Origin: Phycisphaerales bacterium
GTDB taxonomy: Bacteria; Planctomycetota; Phycisphaerae; Phycisphaerales; UBA1924
Direction: 5' to 3'
NCBI GenBank assembly: GCA_028285065.1
Contig: JANQQG010000145.1
Span: forward strand, 1-37,755
Length of the DNA stretch: 37,755 nucleotides
In this document: positions 28,865-36,464 of the stretch, piece after piece
Numbering within the stretch: position 1 is the first letter of the stretch
How the letters are laid out: the number at the start of each line of letters is the position of its first letter
Notes under the pieces: model-generated
The model's database searches: none
Told to the model about the DNA's origin: nothing
Seen by the model: the letters and a program-made list of their open reading frames with translations, nothing else
Translations under genes and position numbers: made by a program

Positions 28865-29716
28865 ATGAAGACGAGCCTGGCGCTGTGGTGTCTCGGTGTC
28901 CTGGGGTTTGGCGCCCTCGTGGCGGCCTCGGGGGGCGTGGGCGACCGCGCGACCGGTGAGGCGTCCAGCGACCCGAGCGGTGTGCAGACCCGTGAGGTCG
29001 CCTACGAGCACGACGGTGTTGCGCTCCGTGGCTTCCTCGCCACCCCGAAGAGTACCATCGGCAAACGCAACAGCGACGCCAGGCTCCCCGGCGTCGTCAT
29101 CGTCCACGCATGGCGCGGGCACTCCGACTACGCCAGACGACGCGCCGAGATGCTCGCCGAGCTCGGCTATGCAGCCTTCGCCCTCGACATGTACGGCGAC
29201 GGCGTCTACGCCGAGACCACCGACGAAGCTCGCCGGCGCGCCATGACCTTCTACAACGACCGCGACCTCATGCGCACGCGCTTCAATGCGGGCCTCGACG
29301 CCATGCTCGCGCAGGACGAGATCGACCCCGCCCGCACCGGCGCCATCGGCTACTGCTTCGGCGGCACCGTCGTTCTCGAAGCGGCACGCACCGGTTCCGC
29401 GATCGGCGTCGACCTGGACTGCGTCGTCGGCTTCCACGCCGGGCTCGCCTTCGATGACGCGCCGGATGACGTTGGCGCGAGCGTGTTGGTATGCAACGGG
29501 TACGCCGACCGGGTGGTGCCGCCGGAGCAGCGCCAGGCCTTCATGGACGAGATGCAGGGCTCGGGCGTGGACTTCGTCTTCATCGAGTACGCCGACGCCG
29601 TGCACGCCTTCACGGATCCGGGCAACGCCGACCGGTACGACGAACGCGCCGACCGGCGCTCATGGGTACACATGCAACAGTTCCTGCTCGAGCACCTGGA
29701 CGTCCGATCCGAGTAG
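28865..29716 (+). CDS. Dienelactone hydrolase family protein (exported)
   Basis: PGVVIVHAWRGHSDYARRRAEMLAELGYAAFALDMYGDG and GAIGYCFGGTVVLEAARTG; N-terminal signal; SD ACGGAGGTG. Confidence 0.92.
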   Translation: MKTSLALWCLGVLGFGALVAASGGVGDRATGEASSDPSGVQTREVAYEHDGVALRGFLATPKSTIGKRNSDARLPGVVIVHAWRGHSDYARRRAEMLAELGYAAFALDMYGDGVYAETTDEARRRAMTFYNDRDLMRTRFNAGLDAMLAQDEIDPARTGAIGYCFGGTVVLEAARTGSAIGVDLDCVVGFHAGLAFDDAPDDVGASVLVCNGYADRVVPPEQRQAFMDEMQGSGVDFVFIEYADAVHAFTDPGNADRYDERADRRSWVHMQQFLLEHLDVRSE

Positions 29717-29742
29717 AACGGCGCATCGACTATCCTGAAGCC

Positions 29743-30186
29743 ATGACCACACCCACCCGCGACGGCGTCGTCGTCTCCATCGGACGCACCAAGTACCGAA
29801 CCGAGATCCGCACCGGTGTCCACCTCGTCGTCGCCGACGAGCCCGCCTCCTACGGCGGCGCCGACGACGGACCAAGCCCCTACGAACTCCTGCTCGCCAG
29901 CATCGGCTCATGCAAGGCGATGACGCTGCGCATGTACGCCGATCGCAAGGGCTGGCCACTCGAAGAGGTCCACTGCGTGCTCCGCCACGACCACCGCCAC
30001 GCAGAAGACTGCGAGGACTGCGAGTCCCCGAACGCCAAGCTCCCGCACATCGACGTCGAACTCCAACTGGTCGGCGACCTCGATGATGCACAACGCGCCC
30101 GCCTGGCCGAGATCGCGGACCGCTGCCCCGTGCACCGCACGATCACCAGCGACGTGCGGTTCACGACGCAAGTCGTCACCGAGTAG
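29743..30186 (+). CDS. OsmC family protein
   Basis: YRTEIRTGVHLVVADEPASYGGADDGPSPYELLLASIGSCKAMTLRMYADRKGWPLEEV. Confidence 0.92.
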   Translation: MTTPTRDGVVVSIGRTKYRTEIRTGVHLVVADEPASYGGADDGPSPYELLLASIGSCKAMTLRMYADRKGWPLEEVHCVLRHDHRHAEDCEDCESPNAKLPHIDVELQLVGDLDDAQRARLAEIADRCPVHRTITSDVRFTTQVVTE

Positions 30187-31072
30187 CGCGTCGCCACGAG
30201 CGCCGAAATCGCTTGGCGAGCACCCGGGGTCGATCCGCCAACAGACGCTCGCCGATCGGCCACGCCTCGCCGATCGCCGCCGCCGCCTTGGACGCGCAAG
30301 CCTCCGCGAGGTGATCGCGCGCCTCCGAGGGACCGACACTGCACTCGCCAACAACGGTGCGCGCGATCGCGCTCAGATCACGCGCAAGGCCCAAGAGGTC
30401 GCTGCACCGCTTGGCGTCGCGGCATCGCCTCTTGATCGAACACCCGCGCAGCCCCTCGAGCGCCTCGAGCTGACCGCGATGGTCCTTGACGCGCTTGCGC
30501 CACTCGTGCAGGTTCTCCGGACTCGGGTCGGCCTTGGCGGCGCGCATCGCACGACGGGCTCGACGATACGTCCGCACAAGGCCGGGCCCGATCAGCCCGA
30601 ACCCGGGTTTGCGGAACGGCATCGACTTGAACAGCCCCCGCCCCGCCTCGAGCATCTCGATCACACGCGCGTCAGCCCTCGGATCGCTCGCGTGCTCGAC
30701 CTCCTCATCGCACTGCCGACTGAACCACTGGCGAACCGGTGTCAACGCGGCACGGTCCGGCTCCTCCATTCCCGCGAGCACGGAATCGAGGACTTCCAGA
30801 CGCGCCTCCGCGTCGCGCGCAGGCGAGAGGATCCGTGCGGCATCGCGCAGCGTCGTGTTGACCTGCACGTACCACTCCCGCCCCGCGGCCGGCCGGACCA
30901 GCCGCGCGATCGCTCGCGCCTTGCGCGCACCCTTTCGTGCGTCGTGGATGATCTCGTGGTCGGCGTGCGCATCGCCCTCACGCAGGCGCTCGATCGAGCG
31001 CCCGACCTGCTCACGCCCGAGCCCGCGGACGAGCGAGCGGGCACTGGCGCCTTGCTTGAGCGTGAAAGACAT
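30176..31072 (-). CDS. CHAD domain-containing protein
   Basis: EIIHDARKGARKARAIARLVRP and NLHEWRKRVKDHRGQLEAL are CHAD histidine/basic motifs. Confidence 0.9.
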   Translation of the reverse strand: MSFTLKQGASARSLVRGLGREQVGRSIERLREGDAHADHEIIHDARKGARKARAIARLVRPAAGREWYVQVNTTLRDAARILSPARDAEARLEVLDSVLAGMEEPDRAALTPVRQWFSRQCDEEVEHASDPRADARVIEMLEAGRGLFKSMPFRKPGFGLIGPGLVRTYRRARRAMRAAKADPSPENLHEWRKRVKDHRGQLEALEGLRGCSIKRRCRDAKRCSDLLGLARDLSAIARTVVGECSVGPSEARDHLAEACASKAAAAIGEAWPIGERLLADRPRVLAKRFRRSWRRATR

Positions 31073-31112
31073 GACGCGCTTCCTCGTTCAACGATACGGA
31101 GGCTGCCGCCCA

Positions 31113-31595
31113 ATGCACGACGCCCACGACCCCCGCCGCCGCCATGCGACAGCCGACCCGGTCCCGGGCCTCGTCGCCCATGGAGGTGTCCACCCGCTTC
31201 CCGCGACCACCCCCCCAGCCAAGCGATCCGAAAGCCGGTATCGGTTCGGATACCGAATCCGCCTCGACGTCCCTGCGAGCCTGGGTTGCGACGTGCGGAT
31301 CACCGGACGCTCGTGGACGATCATCGACGCCGAAGCCAACCGGCGGGACGTCACCGGACGCGGCGTGGTCGGTCGTGAGCCCGACATCGGACCCGGCGAT
31401 CACTTCACGTACGAAAGCTCCGTCGAGCTTCCAACGCCCTGGGGGACCATGGAGGGATGGCTCGAATGTGAGGTTGCCGGTCGGGTGATCCGTGTCCCTG
31501 TGGCCCGCTTCGTGCTCGGCTCCGACCCCCGATCCGAGGTGTGTCCGAGGGACGGTGAATCGACTGCGGCCCGCGGCACGACTACATTCGGATGA
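31113..31595 (+). CDS. apaG: ApaG domain protein
   Basis: YRFGYRIRLDVPASLGCDVRITGRSWTIIDAEANRRDVTGRGVVGREPDIGPGDHFTYESSVELPTPWGTMEGWLEC. In-frame ATG at 31071 is an alternative start. Confidence 0.85.
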   Translation: MHDAHDPRRRHATADPVPGLVAHGGVHPLPATTPPAKRSESRYRFGYRIRLDVPASLGCDVRITGRSWTIIDAEANRRDVTGRGVVGREPDIGPGDHFTYESSVELPTPWGTMEGWLECEVAGRVIRVPVARFVLGSDPRSEVCPRDGESTAARGTTTFG

Positions 31596-32662
31596 TGCCC
31601 GCGACGCAGCAGATGACCTCCCAACTCCTCGACGCCAGCCGAGCGGGGTATGCGGCCCTGGCCGCCGAGCGACTGCTGGAGGAGCATCCGGACCTCGGCA
31701 CACGCTTCGGCCCACGCTCGTTCAACGCCTGGCGCGAGAACTTCGCGGGACGGCTCAGCGAGCTGAGCACGAGCGTGCTGACCAACGACCCCGAGTTGTT
31801 CGCGGATCAGGTCGCGTGGGCGAAGGTCGCATTCGTTGCCCGCCGCGCCCCTGTCGGTGATCTCGAGATCAGCCTCCGCTGCCTCGGCTCCGTGCTCGAG
31901 CGTGAACTCCCGCCCGACGCGTGGCGCGACGTCGCGGCCTGCATCGAGCGTGCGCTCGAGCGCCTCGCGAATGCACCCGAGGAAGTCCCCTCCTCGCTGA
32001 GCGCAAGCACGCCGCACGGCAAGCTCGCCGCCCGGTACGTGCACGCCCTGCTCGAAGGCGACCGTCGGCGCGCAACCCAGATCGTGGTCGAGGCGGTGGA
32101 TCGCAACGAAGTCGACGCCCGCTCGGCATACCTCGACGTCCTCGTGCCCGCCCAGCACGAACTCGGACGCATGTGGCACATGAACGAGATCAGCATCGCC
32201 GAAGAGCACTTCGTGACCTCGACGACGCTCCGCGTCATGGCCCTGCTGGCTCAACGCATGCCAGTCGGCGAGCCGAACACCAAGACGCTCGTCGTCTGCT
32301 CCGTCGCGGGTGACACGCACGCGATCGGTGTCAGGCTCGTCGCCGACTTCTTCGAGGCCGACGGCTGGCGCGTCATCGACCTCGGCGCGGACGTGCCCCG
32401 CGAAGACGTCGTCGCGGCCGCGCTCGCGTTCAGCGCCGATCTCGTTGCGCTCGCAGCCACCCTCGGCTCACACCGACGCACCGCGAGCGAGACCATCGCG
32501 CTCGTCCGCAAGGACTCCCCCTCGACGAAGGTCCTCGTGGGAGGCCAGGCCTTCGCGGGCGAGAACGACGTGTGGAAGCAGGTCGGCGCCGATGCCTGCG
32601 CAGGATCACCGGACGACGCAATCCGCATCGGACGCGAGCTCGTCGGGCTGACGAGCGCCTGA
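31595..32662 (+). CDS. Cobalamin-binding protein with CarH-like Wx9EH motif
   Basis: B12-binding: LGRMWHMNEISIAEEHF (W-x9-EH), GDTHAIG (DxHxxG), LVGGQAF. In-frame ATG at 31592 also possible. Confidence 0.9.
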   Translation: MPATQQMTSQLLDASRAGYAALAAERLLEEHPDLGTRFGPRSFNAWRENFAGRLSELSTSVLTNDPELFADQVAWAKVAFVARRAPVGDLEISLRCLGSVLERELPPDAWRDVAACIERALERLANAPEEVPSSLSASTPHGKLAARYVHALLEGDRRRATQIVVEAVDRNEVDARSAYLDVLVPAQHELGRMWHMNEISIAEEHFVTSTTLRVMALLAQRMPVGEPNTKTLVVCSVAGDTHAIGVRLVADFFEADGWRVIDLGADVPREDVVAAALAFSADLVALAATLGSHRRTASETIALVRKDSPSTKVLVGGQAFAGENDVWKQVGADACAGSPDDAIRIGRELVGLTSA

Positions 32663-32682
32663 CCGACCAAGCTGCAATCAAG

Positions 32683-32967
32683 TCAGTTGATGCGGTTCTC
32701 GACCACCAGCAGGTGGTACCCGAACTGCGTCTTGACCGGGTCGGAGACCTCGCCGACCGGCAGATCACCGAAGACCACGGCGTCGAACTCGGGCACCATC
32801 CGGCCCTGATCGAACTCGCCCAGCGAGCCGCCGTCCTGGCCCGACGGGCAAGACGAGTGCTCCTTGGCGAGCTCGGCGAAGCTGCTCCCGTTCTCGATCT
32901 GCTGCTTGAGCTCCATGGCCTTGGCTTCGGAGTCGACAAGGATGTGGCTGGCGGTGGCGCGGGGCAT
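32683..32967 (-). CDS. Parvulin-type peptidylprolyl isomerase
   Basis: ASHILVDSEAKAMELKQQIENGSSFAELAKEHSSCPSGQDGGSLGEFDQGRMVPEFDAVVFGDLPVGEVSDPVKTQFGYHLLVVENR; SD GAAGGAGG. Confidence 0.95.
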   Translation of the reverse strand: MPRATASHILVDSEAKAMELKQQIENGSSFAELAKEHSSCPSGQDGGSLGEFDQGRMVPEFDAVVFGDLPVGEVSDPVKTQFGYHLLVVENRIN

Positions 32968-33019
32968 TGGGGCCTCCTTCGGCGCGGGTGAGTCGGACCG
33001 GTGTCTTGGACCGGCGACT

Positions 33020-33883
33020 CTAGCTCCCACCGCCCTCGCGGAACAGCCGACGGACCAGCCGGTCACGCAGACGTCGTGGCAGACGCCCGAAGACCCACGC
33101 CAACGCCCGCGCGTCACGACCGACGAGCGTCCGGGTGCGAGCCCGGCGAGCCGTCAGCAGGCGGGCGATCACCCGCCCAACATGATCGGGATCGACCCCC
33201 GCAGCCCCGCTTCTGGCCGCCTGTCGCCCGAGTTCCTCGAGTGCCGCCCGGTACCTGTCGGCTCGATCCGCCGGCGCGCCCGCCAGGCGTTCCTCGCCCG
33301 CCCCGATCGACTTGTCCCAGATCGGTGTCCGCACAGCCCCGGGCTCGACGATCACCGCATCGAGCCCGAACGGGCTCACCTCCGCCCGCAGCGCATCGGT
33401 GATCGCTCCCAACGCGAACTTGCTCGCGGAGTACGGCCCCATGAACGGGAGCGTCACGCGCCCCGACACCGATCCGACGTTCACCACGCGCACCGGCGCA
33501 CCACCAACGCGCAGCCCCTCATGCAACAAGGGCAAGCACGCGTACGTCACACGCACGGCGCCAAGCACGTTGACGTCGAACTGCGCCTCCCAGCCATCCG
33601 CCTCGAGCGCCTCGACCGGCCCGGCGACGACGATCCCCGCGTTGTTGACCAGCCCACCAAGCGCCTCGCGACCGCTCAGCGCCGCCTCGATCGACTCTTG
33701 CTTGGTCACGTCGAGCGTTACGGGCTCGAGGTTGCCCGTCGCGCTTGCGCGCAGGGACTCGGCATCTTCCTCGCGCCGCACGCCCGCGAGAACCGCGAGC
33801 CCACGCCGATCGAGCTCGAGCGCGGTGCTCCGCCCGATGCCCGTCGAGGCGCCGGTGACGAGGATGGGAGCGCGTCGCTGCAT
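33020..33883 (-). CDS. SDR family oxidoreductase
   Basis: LVTGASTGIGRSTALEL, LVNNAGIV, SVSGRVTLPFMGPYSASKFAL. Confidence 0.94.
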   Translation of the reverse strand: MQRRAPILVTGASTGIGRSTALELDRRGLAVLAGVRREEDAESLRASATGNLEPVTLDVTKQESIEAALSGREALGGLVNNAGIVVAGPVEALEADGWEAQFDVNVLGAVRVTYACLPLLHEGLRVGGAPVRVVNVGSVSGRVTLPFMGPYSASKFALGAITDALRAEVSPFGLDAVIVEPGAVRTPIWDKSIGAGEERLAGAPADRADRYRAALEELGRQAARSGAAGVDPDHVGRVIARLLTARRARTRTLVGRDARALAWVFGRLPRRLRDRLVRRLFREGGGS

Positions 33884-33940
33884 CGGGGCACGGTACACCC
33901 GGCTCCGACATGCCGCGAATCGCCGTGGTCGGACCGACCC

Positions 33941-34495
33941 CTAAGGCTTGAGCAGCTTGCCGTCCGCGTCGGTCCCGCCAACGAGCTTCCCATCCTCGAC
34001 GAACGCGCCCTCGATCCGTCCGACGCGGATGAGCGCGGTCGCGGGCGAGTCGTCCGCGAGGAACTCCCATGTCGTCGTGTCGAAGCGCCACCCGTGCGTC
34101 CCCGCGCCGGCCGCCGGACCATCGATCCTCACCGTCGCGAGGTCGTTGAAGGGGTTGGTCGGGATCGACGCCAGGTACGGGCCGAAGATCGCGCCCGCGC
34201 CCGAATCACCGAACTCGGTCGTGTTCTGTGTCAGACGCCGCGAGAAGTCGGTCCCGCTCGTGTCGATCAAGCCATTCTTGTCGTGCGCCGGGGACCTCCC
34301 CGGATGCTCGGCGCTGTACCGGAAGATCGCCTCAGTCACCGTCCGCAGGTCCGCCTTCACCGACGCGACACGCGACCTCGCCGCGGCCCGCGTCACGCGC
34401 GGCACCGCGATCGCGCTGATCACGCCGATGATCGCGACCACGATGATCAACTCGACCATGCTGAAGGCGCGGAGATGGCGTCGGCCGATCGACAC
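33941..34495 (-). CDS. Type IV pilin-like/T2SS-type pseudopilin
   Basis: GTG start; RRHLRAFSMVELIIVVAIIGVISAIAVPRVTRAAARSRVASVKADLRTVTEAI is a prepilin N-terminus (class III leader-like). Confidence 0.8.
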   Translation of the reverse strand: MSIGRRHLRAFSMVELIIVVAIIGVISAIAVPRVTRAAARSRVASVKADLRTVTEAIFRYSAEHPGRSPAHDKNGLIDTSGTDFSRRLTQNTTEFGDSGAGAIFGPYLASIPTNPFNDLATVRIDGPAAGAGTHGWRFDTTTWEFLADDSPATALIRVGRIEGAFVEDGKLVGGTDADGKLLKP

Positions 34496-34566
34496 GTCGG
34501 GCTGCTCCCTTGCGGCGCGGGTATCTCCTCGCCGAACCCACAGATCGGTGCCCCCGCCACGACTTC

Positions 34567-34917
34567 TTATTCGATCGGAAGAGAACCCCTCATCCAGGGC
34601 ACACCCGCCGTCACGGACAGCACACGCGCGGGGTTCTCGGACGCCGCTCGTGGACTGGCAGGCGAACGCCGCCCAGCGCCGCGGACCCCGGCGAGCCGTC
34701 GGGCCGGAACAGCGCACGCTCGGAATCGAACCACCCCCCGTCGTGCCCGCGCCGGCAGATGCCCGTCGATCCGGATCCCGGCCAGCCGAGGCGCCGCGAT
34801 CGCAAGGACCACACCCATGATGGTCAGGACGACCACGACTTCGATCGAGCCGAAGCCGCGACCGTGGCGGCAAGGGGCTCTCGCTGAACCGCGTTCTTCC
34901 CCGACCCGGAAGTAGAC
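34567..34917 (-). pseudogene. Degenerate or very short second pseudopilin
   Basis: HGRGFGSIEVVVVLTIMGVVLAIAAPRLAG (prepilin signature). The open frame back to TGA (34920-34918) has no ATG/GTG/TTG upstream of the GF site; downstream similarity seems split between frames. Confidence 0.5.
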
Positions 34918-34939
34918 TCAGAGGGGAAGGGAGTCCCCC

Positions 34940-36454
34940 ATGAATGCGCCCGGGTTCGACATGAGTTTCTCGTTTGGCGGTCCGGGTCGCTCTCCTGTCC
35001 GGCGCGATCCGACCTCTCCCATGGTGATCGCACTGGTCGCCGACTTCTCCGGGCGCGCCTCGCGCAGCCAGGTGGGATCGCCCGACGAGATCGCCGCGAG
35101 ACGCCCGCTCCGCTGCGATGTCGACAACCTCGATGCGCACATGGAGCGCCTCAGCGTGCACATCACCCTCGGCCAGGGCGCCGGCGCCGACGAGATCCGC
35201 CCGACCGAACTCGACGCCCTCCACCCCGACGAACTCTGGCGCACCCTCTCTGTCTTCGACGCGATGCGCACCCTCCGCAAGCGCCTGACAGATCCGGCGA
35301 CCTCCCACGAGGCCTGCCAGGAGGTCCGAGCCTGGGCCGGCGAGGCCGCGCCCGACACCGACGGAGCACCCAAACCGGAGCCCGCTTCGCCCGCGGACGA
35401 CTTCGAACGCCTCCTCGGCGCCGAGGCGCCCGGGCCGAGCGCTGGCGCGATGCGTCCGGACGTCGACGCGTTCGTCCGAGCGCTGGTCGGCCCTCACGTC
35501 GTGGAGAGTGCCGATCCCGATGCCGCACGCCTGACGCAGGTCGTCGATCAATCGATCACGGAGGCGATGCGCCGGGTCCTGCGCGATCCCGGTTTCCGCG
35601 CCACCGAACGCGCCTGGCGCAGCGCACAACACCTGATCACGACGCTCGAGACAGACGAGACGTCGCTGCGCGTCCTGCTCGTCGACATCAGCGCACACGA
35701 GCTCGAGGCCGACCTGCGCGCGCACGCCGACGACCCGGCGCGCTCCGGCATCGCGCGCCTGCTCCGTTCGATCGCGCAGCAGGGTGACCCCGTCTCGATG
35801 CTCGCCCTTGACCGTGTGTTCGGCGCATCAGCCGGCGATGCCGCAATGTGCGCACGACTTGGCGCGATCGCGGCGGAAGCCGGAGCCGCGCTGCTGGCGG
35901 GCGCGAGCTTGGCGCTCGCGGGTTGCCCGTCGCTCCGCGATGCGCCCGACCCGATCGACTGGCAACCCGGTGTCGCGGGTACGGACGAGGACCAGGCCGC
36001 CTGGGGCGAGCTGCGCTCGATGGCGTGCGCCACCTCGATCTGCCTCGCCTGCCCGAGGTTCATGCTCCGCGCGCCCTACGGCCCCTCGGACCCGATCGAT
36101 GCCTTCGACTTCGACGAGGTCCCGAGCCTCGACGACCATACGGGGTACCTCTGGGCGCCCGGCTCGCTGCTGTGCGCGCAACTGCTCGGCGAGGCGTACT
36201 CGAGCAGCGAAGGGCGGGGATTCGCACCGGGCGCCGGCGAGGTCGGCTCGCTCCCGATGCACAGCGTGCGCGAGATGGGCGAGTCCGCAATGAAGCCGTG
36301 CGCCGAGGCGTGGCTGACCGACCGAGCCGCCGATCGCATGGCCGACGCCGGCCTCTGCCCGTGTCTCTCGATCAAGGGGCGCACCGGCGTCCGCGTCGCG
36401 TCGATGCGATCGATGGCCGTGGCAGACGGGCGATTGCTCGGACCGTGGGGCTAA
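34940..36454 (+). CDS. Single-chain TssB-TssC-like (T6SS-type contractile sheath) protein
   Basis: TssB-like N-terminus (PMVIALVADFSGRAS...RRPLRCDVDNLDAHMERLSVHITL...LHPDELWRTLSVFDAMRTLRKRL) and TssC-like C-terminus (VVDQSITEAMRRVLRDPGFRATERAWRSAQHLITT...CPRFMLRAPYGPSDPIDAFDFDEV...YLWAPGSLLCAQLL). Confidence 0.75.
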   Translation: MNAPGFDMSFSFGGPGRSPVRRDPTSPMVIALVADFSGRASRSQVGSPDEIAARRPLRCDVDNLDAHMERLSVHITLGQGAGADEIRPTELDALHPDELWRTLSVFDAMRTLRKRLTDPATSHEACQEVRAWAGEAAPDTDGAPKPEPASPADDFERLLGAEAPGPSAGAMRPDVDAFVRALVGPHVVESADPDAARLTQVVDQSITEAMRRVLRDPGFRATERAWRSAQHLITTLETDETSLRVLLVDISAHELEADLRAHADDPARSGIARLLRSIAQQGDPVSMLALDRVFGASAGDAAMCARLGAIAAEAGAALLAGASLALAGCPSLRDAPDPIDWQPGVAGTDEDQAAWGELRSMACATSICLACPRFMLRAPYGPSDPIDAFDFDEVPSLDDHTGYLWAPGSLLCAQLLGEAYSSSEGRGFAPGAGEVGSLPMHSVREMGESAMKPCAEAWLTDRAADRMADAGLCPCLSIKGRTGVRVASMRSMAVADGRLLGPWG

Positions 36455-36464
36455 GTCAGATGGA

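Noticed and set aside
32864-34915. 683-aa plus-strand ORF
   Set aside because: Antisense to the parvulin, SDR and pseudopilin genes; Arg/Pro-rich shadow translation.
33941-35725. 594-aa minus-strand ORF as one protein
   Set aside because: Only the last ~184 residues (pseudopilin) look real; the N-terminal part is antisense to the sheath-like gene and intergenic DNA.
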